This document shows, one piece after another, positions 18,044-26,282 of a stretch of DNA of 64,000 nucleotides. Both the position numbers and the translations under genes were made by a program. Origin of the DNA: an uncultured Pelagibacteraceae bacterium (GTDB lineage: Bacteria; Pseudomonadota; Alphaproteobacteria; Pelagibacterales; Pelagibacteraceae); assembly GCA_902548405.1 (NCBI GenBank), contig CACCRN010000004.1, positions 43,886 to 107,885 on the forward strand. The letters are read 5' to 3'. Numbering within the stretch: the stretch's first letter is position 1; each line of letters begins with the position of its first letter. The notes beneath the pieces were generated by a model. It ran no database searches. It was not told where the DNA came from and saw only the letters and a program-made list of their open reading frames with translations.

Positions 18044-19306
18044 ATGGACAAATTTCTGATTGATGGTCCTAGCAAAATCAAAGGCAAAGTTTCAATATCA
18101 GGTTCGAAAAATGCATCATTGCCAATATTAGCAGCTACACTACTTTTTGATTTACCGGTAACTATTCATAACCTTCCAAGAGTAAAAGATATAAGTACTA
18201 TGCTTAATTTACTTAAATCTCTTGGATCAAAAATCGAACTTTCTAAAGATAAAAAAACTGCAAAAATTTCAAACAATAAAAATATGAAAACTTTTGCTAG
18301 TTATTCATTGGTTAAAACAATGAGAGGTTCAATTTTAGTATTAGGACCATTAGTTGCAAAATATCATAAGTCAAAAACATCATTACCAGGTGGTTGCTTA
18401 ATTGGTGCGAGACCAGTTAATTATCATTTGTCAGCTTTAGAAAAACTTGGGATGAATTATGAAATCAAGGATGGTTACATAATAGCAAACTCTTTTGGCA
18501 AACTTAAAGGAGGGTTAATTAGATTTCCAAAAATTACTGTTGGCGCAACTGAAAATTCTATAATTGCTGCATGCTTGGCAAAAGGAAAAACAGTATTAAG
18601 AAATTGCGCTGTCGAGCCAGAAATAAAAGACCTTACTAACTTTCTTAATTCAGCGGGTGCAAAAATAAGTTGGAAAGGAAGAACTTGCACTATTAACGGA
18701 GTAAGTTCTTTAAATTCAACAAATTATTCAGTGATGGCTGATAGAATTGAAGCTGGTACTTTTTGTGTAGCAGCAACTCTAGCTAAAGGAACTCTTGAAA
18801 TTAATAATTTAGATCCAAAAATAATAAACACAGAACTTAATTTATTAAAAAAAACAGGAGCCAAAATAAAAGTGAGCAAAAATAAAATTTATATTAATGG
18901 ACCAGAAAAAATTAAGTCTATTAAAAATATTAAAACAAAAGAGTTTCCAGGAATACCAACAGATCTACAGGCGCAATTAATGGTCTTAATGTGTAAAGCA
19001 AAAGGAAAAAGTTCAATTACAGAGAATATTTTTGAAAACAGATTTATGCATGTTGGTGAATTACAGAGATTAGGTGCAAATATTACAACCAAAAATAATA
19101 AAGCTTATATTGATGGTGATACAAAATTTATTGGTGCAGAAGTTATGTCTAGTGATCTAAGAGCATCAGTGGCACTTGTCTTAGCAGCTTCGGTTGCACA
19201 AGGGAAATCTGTAATTAACAGGATTTATCATTTAGATCGTGGTTATGAAAAAATTGAAAATAAATTAAAAAATATTGGTGTTAAAATAAAAAGATTAAAA
19301 AGATGA
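18044..19306 (+). CDS. murA: UDP-N-acetylglucosamine 1-carboxyvinyltransferase
   Basis: 420 residues, an EPT-fold enzyme. SGSKNASLPIL (20-29) holds the substrate-binding Lys-Asn pair. The fosfomycin-target Cys is C118 in LPGGCLIGARP, so the canonical catalytic Cys is kept. It performs the first committed step of peptidoglycan synthesis. The stop overlaps the next start as ATGA. Confidence 0.97.
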   Translation: MDKFLIDGPSKIKGKVSISGSKNASLPILAATLLFDLPVTIHNLPRVKDISTMLNLLKSLGSKIELSKDKKTAKISNNKNMKTFASYSLVKTMRGSILVLGPLVAKYHKSKTSLPGGCLIGARPVNYHLSALEKLGMNYEIKDGYIIANSFGKLKGGLIRFPKITVGATENSIIAACLAKGKTVLRNCAVEPEIKDLTNFLNSAGAKISWKGRTCTINGVSSLNSTNYSVMADRIEAGTFCVAATLAKGTLEINNLDPKIINTELNLLKKTGAKIKVSKNKIYINGPEKIKSIKNIKTKEFPGIPTDLQAQLMVLMCKAKGKSSITENIFENRFMHVGELQRLGANITTKNNKAYIDGDTKFIGAEVMSSDLRASVALVLAASVAQGKSVINRIYHLDRGYEKIENKLKNIGVKIKRLKR

Positions 19307-19695
19307 ACAAATATTTAGCCAAAATTATTGCTACAGATAAAGAGGGATTGCAAATGATTTCAGCTTGTAGCTCAGGAGCTAAAGTAAAAGTTTCAGACAT
19401 TAAGTATCTAGAATCTAATAAAGTATTTTTATTATCAATTGAACGTATTAAAGTAGAAAATGAAAATGAGGACAAAAAAGTCAATAGTATCTGCAGATTT
19501 GATTTTGTTGATAAGGTAAAGTCAAAAAATATTGATCAATCAAATCAAGAATTAGTTTTAGAATTAGTAGGAATAGATTATTTGAAAAATAACGACGTTT
19601 ATGAAATAAATCTTTTTTTTAGTAATAATGCTCATATCGCTTTGACCGCCGAAACGATTGAAGCAATATTAGAGGATCAAAGTGAAATAAATTAG
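19303..19695 (+). CDS. DUF2948-family protein
   Basis: 130 residues. Recognised mainly from position (between murA and hisD, as in many alphaproteobacteria) and from the pattern LQMISACSSGAKVKVSDI with a closing NAHIALTAETIEAILED. Function is unknown. The start overlaps the murA stop and hisD begins 2 bp after its end. No transmembrane or signal segment is seen, so it is probably cytoplasmic. Confidence 0.8.
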   Translation: MNKYLAKIIATDKEGLQMISACSSGAKVKVSDIKYLESNKVFLLSIERIKVENENEDKKVNSICRFDFVDKVKSKNIDQSNQELVLELVGIDYLKNNDVYEINLFFSNNAHIALTAETIEAILEDQSEIN

Positions 19696-19697
19696 AG

Positions 19698-20981
19698 ATG
19701 AAGGTTTTAGATAGCAGTAAGAAAAATTTTGGTAAATTATTAGATAATTTATTATTACAAAGAAAGAGAAAAGTTCAATCAAGCTCTGTTTCAGTCACTA
19801 ACATTATTAAAGATGTTAAAAAAAATGGTGATAAAGCTTTATTAAAATATGAGAAAAAATTTAATAAGAATTCAGTAATCAAGCCTAGCTCAAATCAAAT
19901 TCAAAAATCAATTCAATCATTAAATTCTATTGTAAAACAATCTATCGATACTGCTTACAACAGGATTTATAAATTTCATTCATTACAAAAGTTTAAAAAT
20001 ATTTCTTACACTGATAAATTTAAAAATAAACTTGAGTATAAATATTTACCTTTAGAGTCGGTTGCAATTTATGTACCTGGTTCAACTGCATCTTATCCAT
20101 CTAGTGTATTGATGAATGCAATTCCAGCTATTGTTGCTGGTGTAAAAAGAATAGTTATGATCAATCCAGGCTATAAAGGAAAACAAAATCCCGCAGTATT
20201 ATATGCTGCCAAAAAATGTAAAATTAAGGAAATTTATTCAATTGGTGGACCATCTGCTATTGCTGCAGTTTCTTATGGAACAAAAAAAATTAAAAAGGTT
20301 AATAAAATTGTAGGGCCTGGAAATGCTTACGTTGCAGCTGCAAAAAAAGAAGTTTTTGGAGATGTTGGAATTGAGGGTATGACTGCTGGTCCTTCTGAAG
20401 TTACAATAGTTTGTGACAAGCATTCTAACCCAGAATGGGTTGCAAGTGATTTAATAGGACAAGCAGAACATGATGATCTTGCACAGTGCATATTAATTTC
20501 AAAAGATAAAAAGTTATTAAATAAAGTTAAAACTGAAATAATTAAACAATTAAAAGAAATTCCAAGAGAATCTATTGCAAAGAGAAGTTTGCAAAATAAT
20601 GGAATTTTAATACATGTAAATTCAGATAAAAAAATTATCGATATTGTTAACAAAATAGCTCCAGAGCATTTAGAGTTAAATGTTAAAAATTATAAATCTA
20701 TTGTTTCAAAAATAAAAAATTCAGGATCAATTTGTTTAGGAAAATATGCTGTTATGGCTATGACAGATTATAATGTAGGTTCAAACCATGTTTTACCAAC
20801 TAACGGATCAGCAAAATATTCAAGTGGTATAAGTGTAAACGAATTCTACAAAAGAATTTCATACATAAACCTATCAAAAAAGGGTATTGAAAGTCTTGGA
20901 CCATCAGTTATAACACTTGCAAATTATGAAGGCCTGGTTGGGCATGCTCAATCAGTATTAAAAAGAATAAGGAGAAAATAA
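19698..20981 (+). CDS. hisD: Histidinol dehydrogenase
   Basis: 427 residues. It oxidises L-histidinol to histidine with two NAD, zinc-dependent. Landmarks: [15 protein letters not shown] (NAD region), [19 protein letters not shown] (zinc ligand and catalytic His) and NHVLPT near the C-terminus. It is separated from the hisS-hisZ-hisG unit only by infA, tRNA-Phe and a cold-shock gene. Its last codons contain the Shine-Dalgarno AGGAG used by infA. Confidence 0.97.
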   Translation: MKVLDSSKKNFGKLLDNLLLQRKRKVQSSSVSVTNIIKDVKKNGDKALLKYEKKFNKNSVIKPSSNQIQKSIQSLNSIVKQSIDTAYNRIYKFHSLQKFKNISYTDKFKNKLEYKYLPLESVAIYVPGSTASYPSSVLMNAIPAIVAGVKRIVMINPGYKGKQNPAVLYAAKKCKIKEIYSIGGPSAIAAVSYGTKKIKKVNKIVGPGNAYVAAAKKEVFGDVGIEGMTAGPSEVTIVCDKHSNPEWVASDLIGQAEHDDLAQCILISKDKKLLNKVKTEIIKQLKEIPRESIAKRSLQNNGILIHVNSDKKIIDIVNKIAPEHLELNVKNYKSIVSKIKNSGSICLGKYAVMAMTDYNVGSNHVLPTNGSAKYSSGISVNEFYKRISYINLSKKGIESLGPSVITLANYEGLVGHAQSVLKRIRRK

Positions 20982-20983
20982 AT

Positions 20984-21199
20984 TTGTCAAAACAAGACTT
21001 ACTTGAATTCAAGGGGACTGTAATAGACCTACTTCCGAATGCAATGTTTAGAGTTAAGCTAGAGAATGGTCATACGGTTACAGCTCACACAGCAGGTAAG
21101 TTAAGAAAAAACAGAATTAGAGTTCTTCAAGGTGACAATGTAACTGTGGAGATGACACCTTACGATCTTACTAAAGGAAGAATTATCTTTAGAGGATAA
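20984..21199 (+). CDS. infA: Translation initiation factor IF-1 (TTG start)
   Basis: 71 residues beginning [12 protein letters not shown], an OB-fold protein of standard IF-1 length with the usual [12 protein letters not shown] core. The start is a TTG at 20984, since no ATG is available in frame and the family N-terminus begins exactly here. An AGGAG at about 20970-20974 inside hisD is suitably placed. tRNA-Phe begins 4 nt after the stop, so mRNA and tRNA must be separated by processing. Confidence 0.95.
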   Translation: MSKQDLLEFKGTVIDLLPNAMFRVKLENGHTVTAHTAGKLRKNRIRVLQGDNVTVEMTPYDLTKGRIIFRG

Positions 21200-21203
21200 A
21201 TAA

Positions 21204-21278
21204 GGCTGAGTAGCTCAGGAGTAGAGCAGAGCCCTGAAAAGGCTTGTGTCGGAGGTGCGAATCCTTCCTCAGCCACCA
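21204..21278 (+). tRNA. tRNA-Phe (anticodon GAA)
   Basis: A 75-nt cloverleaf with encoded CCA. The acceptor GGCTGAG/CTCAGCC is perfect. The D arm is GCTC/GAGC, and the anticodon stem AGCC/GGCT region carries loop CTGAAAA. The T stem GGAGG/CCTTC has one wobble. The T loop TGCGAAT has G in place of the near-universal T55. It follows infA by 4 nt. Confidence 0.95.
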
Positions 21279-21327
21279 CCACAAAGTTTGATCTTGAAAT
21301 ACCTGTAAAAGAAATTAACTTAATTGA

Positions 21328-21333
21328 TATAAT
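21328..21333 (+). promoter_or_regulatory. Candidate -10 element for the cold-shock gene
   Basis: A perfect TATAAT lies 26 bp before the csp ATG, with an AGGA ribosome site at 21344-21347 between. No convincing -35 hexamer is seen at 17 bp. Initiation about 7 bp downstream would leave a leader of roughly 20 nt. Confidence 0.4.
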
Positions 21334-21359
21334 AAATAACAAAAGGACAAAGAAATAAG

Positions 21360-21572
21360 ATGAGTACACTACAAGGTAAAATAAAATGGTATAATGGTAA
21401 AAAGGGATATGGCTTTATAGAGAGAGACGACAAAGAGAAAGATGCCTTTGTACATGCTTCAGCTGTAAAAGCTGCTGGAATGAGATTTCTTAATGAAGGT
21501 GATAAACTTGAATTCACATTAGAAGACGGTCCTAAAGGTCCTTCTGCAGTAAATTTAAAAAAAATAGACTAA
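21360..21572 (+). CDS. Cold-shock domain protein
   Basis: 70 residues of a single CSD OB fold: GKIKWYNGKKGYGFI contains RNP1 and DAFVHAS is RNP2, then a GPKGPSAVNL close. It binds single-stranded nucleic acid and acts as an RNA chaperone. An intrinsic terminator follows 20 bp after the stop, and a candidate -10 precedes it, so it seems to be a monocistronic unit downstream of tRNA-Phe. Confidence 0.95.
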   Translation: MSTLQGKIKWYNGKKGYGFIERDDKEKDAFVHASAVKAAGMRFLNEGDKLEFTLEDGPKGPSAVNLKKID

Positions 21573-21591
21573 TTTTCGTAAAATTTCTAAA

Positions 21592-21633
21592 GGACGTTAT
21601 TTCTACATTTAGTTGACTAACGTCCTTTTTTTT
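21592..21633 (+). terminator. Intrinsic terminator after the cold-shock gene
   Basis: Arms AGGACGTTA (21592-21600) and TAACGTCCT (21618-21626) are perfectly complementary over 9 bp, followed by eight T. This is the only clear rho-independent terminator I found in the window. Confidence 0.9.
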
Positions 21634-21677
21634 ATTTAAGCCTTGAATATTAATAATTTTTGTCTAAAAGGCTGCTC

Positions 21678-21746
21678 ATGAATATAAATATTACATACAG
21701 AATTACATATAAAAGTACTCACAGAAACTGTTTCCATAGCCATTAG
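21678..21746 (+). CDS. Possible 22-codon leader peptide with three His codons
   Basis: An ATG with an AAAAGG site 6 nt upstream opens a 22-codon frame ending THRNCFHSH-stop, so three of the last eight residues are His. It lies upstream of tRNA-His and hisS-hisZ-hisG. Its stop codon falls in the loop of a small hairpin that is followed by T-rich sequence. This would fit ribosome-mediated attenuation, but the His run is short and could be chance. Confidence 0.25.
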   Translation: MNINITYRITYKSTHRNCFHSH

Positions 21747-21757
21747 GCTATTTATTT
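21736..21757 (+). terminator. Small hairpin with T-rich tail, possible attenuator
   Basis: ATAGCC (21736-21741) and GGCTAT (21746-21751) form a perfect 6-bp stem with loop ATTA, followed by a TTTATTTA tail. It is weak as a terminator. It is positioned in the leader of the histidine unit, and a TATAAT at 21762-21767 just after it may offer a second start point. Confidence 0.3.
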
Positions 21758-21806
21758 ATATTATAATTTTCATTCCACATAAAATAAGATAATAACTAAA
21801 GGATAA

Positions 21807-21880
21807 GCTTTGGTGGTGAAATAGTATCACGTCGGTTTGTGGATCCGAAGTCGTAGGAGCGTAACCTACCCAAAGTACCA
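21807..21880 (+). tRNA. tRNA-His (anticodon GTG), A73 type
   Basis: A 74-nt cloverleaf with encoded CCA. The acceptor GCTTTGG/CCAAAGT has a G1-U72 wobble and the D stem is GTGA/TCAC. Anticodon stem TCGGT/TCCGA carries loop TTGTGGA with a U31-U39 mismatch, and the T stem is GTAGG/CCTAC. The discriminator is A73 and the base before position 1 is A, so the usual G-1:C73 histidine identity pair is absent. The T loop is AGCGTAA. hisS starts 5 nt after CCA. Confidence 0.9.
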
Positions 21881-21885
21881 CTAAA

Positions 21886-23280
21886 ATGGAAAAAGATAAA
21901 AAACTCAATCCTTCCTTACCATCTGGATTTGAAGATCGTTGGAATAAAAAGTTAGTTTTAAAAAAACAACTTTTAAAAGTGATTGAAAAAAATTTTTTAA
22001 AATTTGGAGCTGAACCATTAGAAACTCCTTCTTTTGAGATCAGTGAAAATATTGGTTCGTTTTTAGCAGAGGACGAGGATAACCCTATGTCTGATGTATT
22101 CTCATTCAAAGATGGTGATAAAAATATTACTCTTAGATATGATCTATCTAGTCCTTTAGCTAGATTTGTTGCTCAAAACAACCAAGAGCTTCCATCTATT
22201 TACAAAAGATATGCAATTCAAAATGTTTTTAGAAATGAAAAAGCAGGAAATGGAAGATACAGGGAGTTCATGCAGGCTGACTTTGATATTGTTGGAAATG
22301 TTAATTCAGCTCAAGCTAATGCAGAACTTTGTAATTTAATCTCAAGTACACTCTTAGATTGTGGTTTGAATAAAGATCAATTCACAATCAATATTAGCAA
22401 CAGAAAAATAGTACAAGGTTTAATTGATGATTTAAAAATATCTGAAGATAAGCAATTAAAAGTAATTAGAGCTATTGATAAATTAGATAAACCTGGATTT
22501 GGTTTAAAAGGTGTTGAAGATCTTCTTAAAAAAGAGAGAAAAGATGCAAGCGGTGCGGTTACAAAAGGTGCTGATCTAACTGACGAACAAGCATCACAAA
22601 TATTAAATTTTTTAAAAATAAAAGACTTAAAACAATTAAAAGAAAATTTAATAAATCCACTGTCTCAAGAAGGAATTAAAGAGCTTGAGGAAGTTTTTGA
22701 AATTTTAGGATTTGGTTCTAATTTAGAGAAAGTACAAACCAATTTTACCATTGTAAGAGGTTTAGCTTATTATTCTGATTTTATTGTTGAAACTAACTTA
22801 AATTTTAAGGTTACAAATAATAAAGGAAAAGAAGTTGATATTGGTAGCATTTGTTCAGGAGGTTCTTATGCTAAACTTATCTCTAGATTTAAAGGGGTAG
22901 ATATTCCAGGTACAGGCATTAGTTTTGGTGTGGATAGATTATTATTTGCACTTTTACAATTAGATCAGATTAAGGTGAATGATCAAAAGCCCGTTTTAGT
23001 GTGTGTGATGGATGAAAAATATCTAAAAAATTATTACGAAATTGTAGATCAATTGAGAGAAAATAATATTAATGCAGAAATTTTTTTAGACACAAAGAAA
23101 AATTTAGGCAAGCAATTAACCTTAGCAAATAAGCGTGAATTAAATGTAGCAGTTATATGTGGTGACAATGAATTTAATGAAGAAACAGTAACGATAAAAA
23201 ATCTTAAAGGTGTTAAAGGTGAAAATAACAAAACATTTCCAAAATCAAATTTAATAGATGAAATTAAAAAACTTATCTGA
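21886..23280 (+). CDS. hisS: Histidyl-tRNA synthetase (divergent alphaproteobacterial type)
   Basis: 464 residues, class II synthetase. LPSGFEDR opens the catalytic domain, motif 2 is FRNEKAGNGRYREFMQ, the histidine-A motif reads RGLAYYSD instead of RGLDYYT, and GVDRLLFAL is motif 3. An anticodon-binding domain follows. The ATG lies only 5 nt after the tRNA-His CCA end, leaving no room for a ribosome site outside the tRNA. The sequence type matches the divergent HisRS that recognises A73 tRNA-His. Confidence 0.94.
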   Translation: MEKDKKLNPSLPSGFEDRWNKKLVLKKQLLKVIEKNFLKFGAEPLETPSFEISENIGSFLAEDEDNPMSDVFSFKDGDKNITLRYDLSSPLARFVAQNNQELPSIYKRYAIQNVFRNEKAGNGRYREFMQADFDIVGNVNSAQANAELCNLISSTLLDCGLNKDQFTINISNRKIVQGLIDDLKISEDKQLKVIRAIDKLDKPGFGLKGVEDLLKKERKDASGAVTKGADLTDEQASQILNFLKIKDLKQLKENLINPLSQEGIKELEEVFEILGFGSNLEKVQTNFTIVRGLAYYSDFIVETNLNFKVTNNKGKEVDIGSICSGGSYAKLISRFKGVDIPGTGISFGVDRLLFALLQLDQIKVNDQKPVLVCVMDEKYLKNYYEIVDQLRENNINAEIFLDTKKNLGKQLTLANKRELNVAVICGDNEFNEETVTIKNLKGVKGENNKTFPKSNLIDEIKKLI

Positions 23281-24310
23281 AAGCATTCTTAGATCAGTAA
23301 AATCTAAGGGTTACAAATATATAGATTTACCGTCAGTTATTGAGGCTAATCATATTGTTCAAAGGTCAGGTGAAAACTTTAGAAAATTTATTTTTTCATT
23401 TACTGATCAAAATGGAAGTGAGCTGTGTCTTAGACCAGATTTAACCATTGCTTCCTGCTTAAGATATTTAGAAAATAATTTAAAAGGAAAAGAAAAAATT
23501 TTTTATAGTGGTCAAGCTTATAGAAAATCTGAAAAAAAAAGTGATTCTATTATTCGAGATCAAATTGGATTTGAAATTTTAGGTTCCAAAGATGAAAAAA
23601 ATGATGATAAAGAAATTATCAATACCTCACTAAAATCTCTTCAAAATATTAAATATACATCAGGCAAATTAACAATTGGAAATGTTGAAATATTTAATTT
23701 GTTAATTTCAAAATTAGATATTCCAAAAAGATGGAGATTAAGATTATCAAGACATTTTTGGAGAGAAGATTACTTTAATGATCTTTTAAAAAGATTAGAA
23801 ACAAACTCTGATGTAGATCCAACTATTGTTGAAATAGATAAAAAGCGTTATTTAAAAATGCTAAAAGAAGATTTATCAAATGTAATAGCAGGAAGAACTA
23901 TTAATGAGATATTAAATCGATTTGACAACAAAATTAAAGATCCGAGAAGAGCTAGTAAAGGTAAAGGTGTTTCAAAAATTATTAAAGACTTCTTAAAAAT
24001 CAAATGTCCAATCAACGAGGCTGCATCTGAGTTAAACAAATTTTTTAAAAAAAATAGAATTAATTTAGTGGTTGATCAAAGATATTTTCCTGTCTCTAAT
24101 AACAAAGTTTCAAAACTAAACGTAGTATTTTCCACTTCTTTTGGAAGACAATTGGAATATTACACAGGAATGGTTTTTAAAATTGATGTTAAATCAAAAA
24201 ACAAATTAAAAAATATTATTAATGGCGGTCGTTATGATCGATTAATTTCTGATCTCGGGTCAAAAAAGCAAATACCAGCAGTTGGGGCTGCATTAAATTT
24301 AAATTATTAA
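23258..24310 (+). CDS. hisZ: ATP phosphoribosyltransferase regulatory subunit
   Basis: 350 residues, a HisRS-like catalytic fold without the C-terminal anticodon domain. Visible: LRPDLTIA, the QAYRKSE motif-2-like segment, and GGRYDRLI near the end. HisZ activates the short-form HisG and mediates histidine feedback. The first 23 bp overlap hisS and the stop overlaps the hisG ATG (TAATG), tying the synthetase and the regulatory subunit into one unit. Confidence 0.92.
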   Translation: MKLKNLSESILRSVKSKGYKYIDLPSVIEANHIVQRSGENFRKFIFSFTDQNGSELCLRPDLTIASCLRYLENNLKGKEKIFYSGQAYRKSEKKSDSIIRDQIGFEILGSKDEKNDDKEIINTSLKSLQNIKYTSGKLTIGNVEIFNLLISKLDIPKRWRLRLSRHFWREDYFNDLLKRLETNSDVDPTIVEIDKKRYLKMLKEDLSNVIAGRTINEILNRFDNKIKDPRRASKGKGVSKIIKDFLKIKCPINEAASELNKFFKKNRINLVVDQRYFPVSNNKVSKLNVVFSTSFGRQLEYYTGMVFKIDVKSKNKLKNIINGGRYDRLISDLGSKKQIPAVGAALNLNY

Positions 24311-25002
24311 TGAAGAAAAATATTTTAAATATTGGAATTCCTAGCAAAGGCAGACTCAGAAATGATGTCTTAAACATTTTTAAAAAAAATAAATTAAATC
24401 TAATTTCAGAAAGAGGAGAAAGAGATTTATTAGGTTCAATTAAACAAAAGAAAAATGTTAAAATTTTATACCTTCATGCAAGAGAAATTATAGAAAGACT
24501 TGGAGATGGTTCATTAGATTTAGGATTTTCTGGTTTTGATTTATTAAAGGAAAGTAAAATAAATATTCAAAAGAAAATTAATGTTATTAAAAAATATGAT
24601 TTTGGGAAGGCTACGTTAGTAGTTGCAATTCCAGATCCTTGGATTGATGTCCAAACTATTGCTGATTTAGAGGAAATAGCATTTGAGTTTAGAGATAAGA
24701 AAAAGAAAAGATTAAGAGTTGCAACCAAATATCCAAATTTAACAAGAGAATTTTTATTTTCTAAAGGGGTTACTCAATTTAAATTAGTAGATAGTTTAGG
24801 CGCTACCGAGGCATATCCTTTTACTGGTTCGTCAGAAATAATTACTGACATCACTTCAACAGGAGAAACTTTAAAAGCTAATAATCTAAGAATTTTAAAA
24901 GATGGTGAAATATTAAGATCAGAGGCTTGTATGATGATATCTAAATCATCGTCTAAAAATAAATCTCTTCAAAATTTAGCTAGATTACTTTCTAAGAATT
25001 AA
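24310..25002 (+). CDS. hisG: ATP phosphoribosyltransferase catalytic subunit, short form
   Basis: 230 residues, lacking the C-terminal regulatory ACT-like domain of long HisG, so it needs HisZ. Core signatures are IGIPSKGRLR at the N-terminus and the PRPP loop ending in GATEAYPFTGSSEII. It catalyses the first step of histidine synthesis. It is translationally coupled to hisZ. Confidence 0.95.
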   Translation: MKKNILNIGIPSKGRLRNDVLNIFKKNKLNLISERGERDLLGSIKQKKNVKILYLHAREIIERLGDGSLDLGFSGFDLLKESKINIQKKINVIKKYDFGKATLVVAIPDPWIDVQTIADLEEIAFEFRDKKKKRLRVATKYPNLTREFLFSKGVTQFKLVDSLGATEAYPFTGSSEIITDITSTGETLKANNLRILKDGEILRSEACMMISKSSSKNKSLQNLARLLSKN

Positions 25003-25116
25003 ATCTTTCCAATAAATAAGAATAATTTTAATAATATCTAGGTTTCGAAGGATTGCATAAACACCAACTAGTATTCCTAAAACAATAATAATTTTAAATA
25101 TTAATAATAATTCCAT
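24985..25116 (-). CDS. Possible 43-residue membrane peptide
   Basis: A minus-strand frame fills the gap between hisG and rmuC and overlaps the hisG 3' end by 18 bp. The product is one hydrophobic helix (MELLLIFKIIIVLGILVGVYA) followed by a KDLILRK basic end. There is no clear ribosome site, but the divergent spacing to rmuC (31 bp) would suit a promoter. It could be a real short membrane protein or chance AT-rich coding. Confidence 0.3.
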   Translation of the reverse strand: MELLLIFKIIIVLGILVGVYAILRNLDIIKIILIYWKDLILRK

Positions 25117-25147
25117 TACATATTTTATATATGATATAAAGTGATTC

Positions 25148-26245
25148 ATGGAAGCTATATTTTTAGTTATTTTAATTCTGTTGCTCGGAGTAGTTTCGGC
25201 AATTCTTTACTTAAATTTGAGATCTAAGCCTGAAGATCAAAGAGAAAATAAAGAAGCTGAAGAAATAGCTAATTTAAAATCCGAAATTTCAAGTTTGAAG
25301 GATACTTTAAATACAACAATTAATAGTTCACTTGGAGCAATGTCTACTTCATTTAACAATCTGTCTACCGGAGTAACAAAAGATATGACAGAGGCTTTAA
25401 CTAAAGTAGATGAAAAAGTTGGAAATTTTAATCAACAAGTTCAACTATTAAACCAAAGCCAAGAAGGAATAACAAAAATTTTAGCTGGAGTTAAAAAATA
25501 TGGAACTCTTGCAGAGTTTAGTTTGGATGCACTGATTAAAGATTTACTACCAGCTTCTCAATTCATTACAAATGTGAAAATGAAAGAAAATACAAGTGAG
25601 AATGTAGAATTTGCAATTAAGCTACAAGGTGATGTTTTAGTTCCAGTTGATAGTCATTTTCCAGTGGAGAAATTTAAAGCAATTACCGATGGTCATGACG
25701 CGGAAGATAAAAGGTTAGTTGCCGATGCTAGAGCAAAATTAGCTACCGCATTTAAAACAAAAGCCAAAAGTGTAAATGATAAATATATTGTACCACCAAA
25801 AACTACTGATTTTGCAATTGTATATGCTCCTACAGAAAGTTTATACAAAGAGTTAACTGAATACCAAGATCCAAGTACAAAAGAATTATTAACTCAAGAA
25901 TTAATGAAAAAATATAAAGTTGTAATCTGTGGCCCTAATACTTTGTCAGCATATTTACAATCTTTACACATGGGATTTCAATCCTTGAAAGTTCAAAAGG
26001 GAGCAACTGAAATCTATAATCATTTAAAAACAATAAGCACAAGATTTTCAAAACACTTTGACAACATAGTAGTTCTTAGAAAAAAATTAGAAGATGCTAT
26101 GGGTGTGGTTGATAAATTTGGAACAGATGCAAGATCAATAAATAGAACTTTGGAAAGCATAAAAGATCCTGAGCAGGTTGAGAAAGCTGTACAAACAGAC
26201 AACGTTCAAAAATTTGTTGATAAACAAAGACAAATTAAAAATTAA
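25148..26245 (+). CDS. rmuC: RmuC family protein (DNA recombination)
   Basis: 365 residues, on the short side for RmuC. An N-terminal transmembrane segment (about 3-23) is followed by a coiled coil (about 35-115). The RmuC nuclease-like core has LPASQF, VPVDSHFPVEKF, FAIVYAPTESLY and VVICGPNTLSAYLQ. Relatives limit recombination at inverted repeats; the core is a predicted PD-(D/E)XK-like fold. Two more nuclease genes follow on the same strand. Confidence 0.92.
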   Translation: MEAIFLVILILLLGVVSAILYLNLRSKPEDQRENKEAEEIANLKSEISSLKDTLNTTINSSLGAMSTSFNNLSTGVTKDMTEALTKVDEKVGNFNQQVQLLNQSQEGITKILAGVKKYGTLAEFSLDALIKDLLPASQFITNVKMKENTSENVEFAIKLQGDVLVPVDSHFPVEKFKAITDGHDAEDKRLVADARAKLATAFKTKAKSVNDKYIVPPKTTDFAIVYAPTESLYKELTEYQDPSTKELLTQELMKKYKVVICGPNTLSAYLQSLHMGFQSLKVQKGATEIYNHLKTISTRFSKHFDNIVVLRKKLEDAMGVVDKFGTDARSINRTLESIKDPEQVEKAVQTDNVQKFVDKQRQIKN

Positions 26246-26282
26246 TTTCTTTTTTTTGATAATACCATTTATAAGAAATCTC

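Noticed and set aside
21640..21885. T-box riboswitch before hisS
   Set aside because: No T-box sequence or specifier stem is visible; the structured element directly before hisS is the tRNA-His gene itself.
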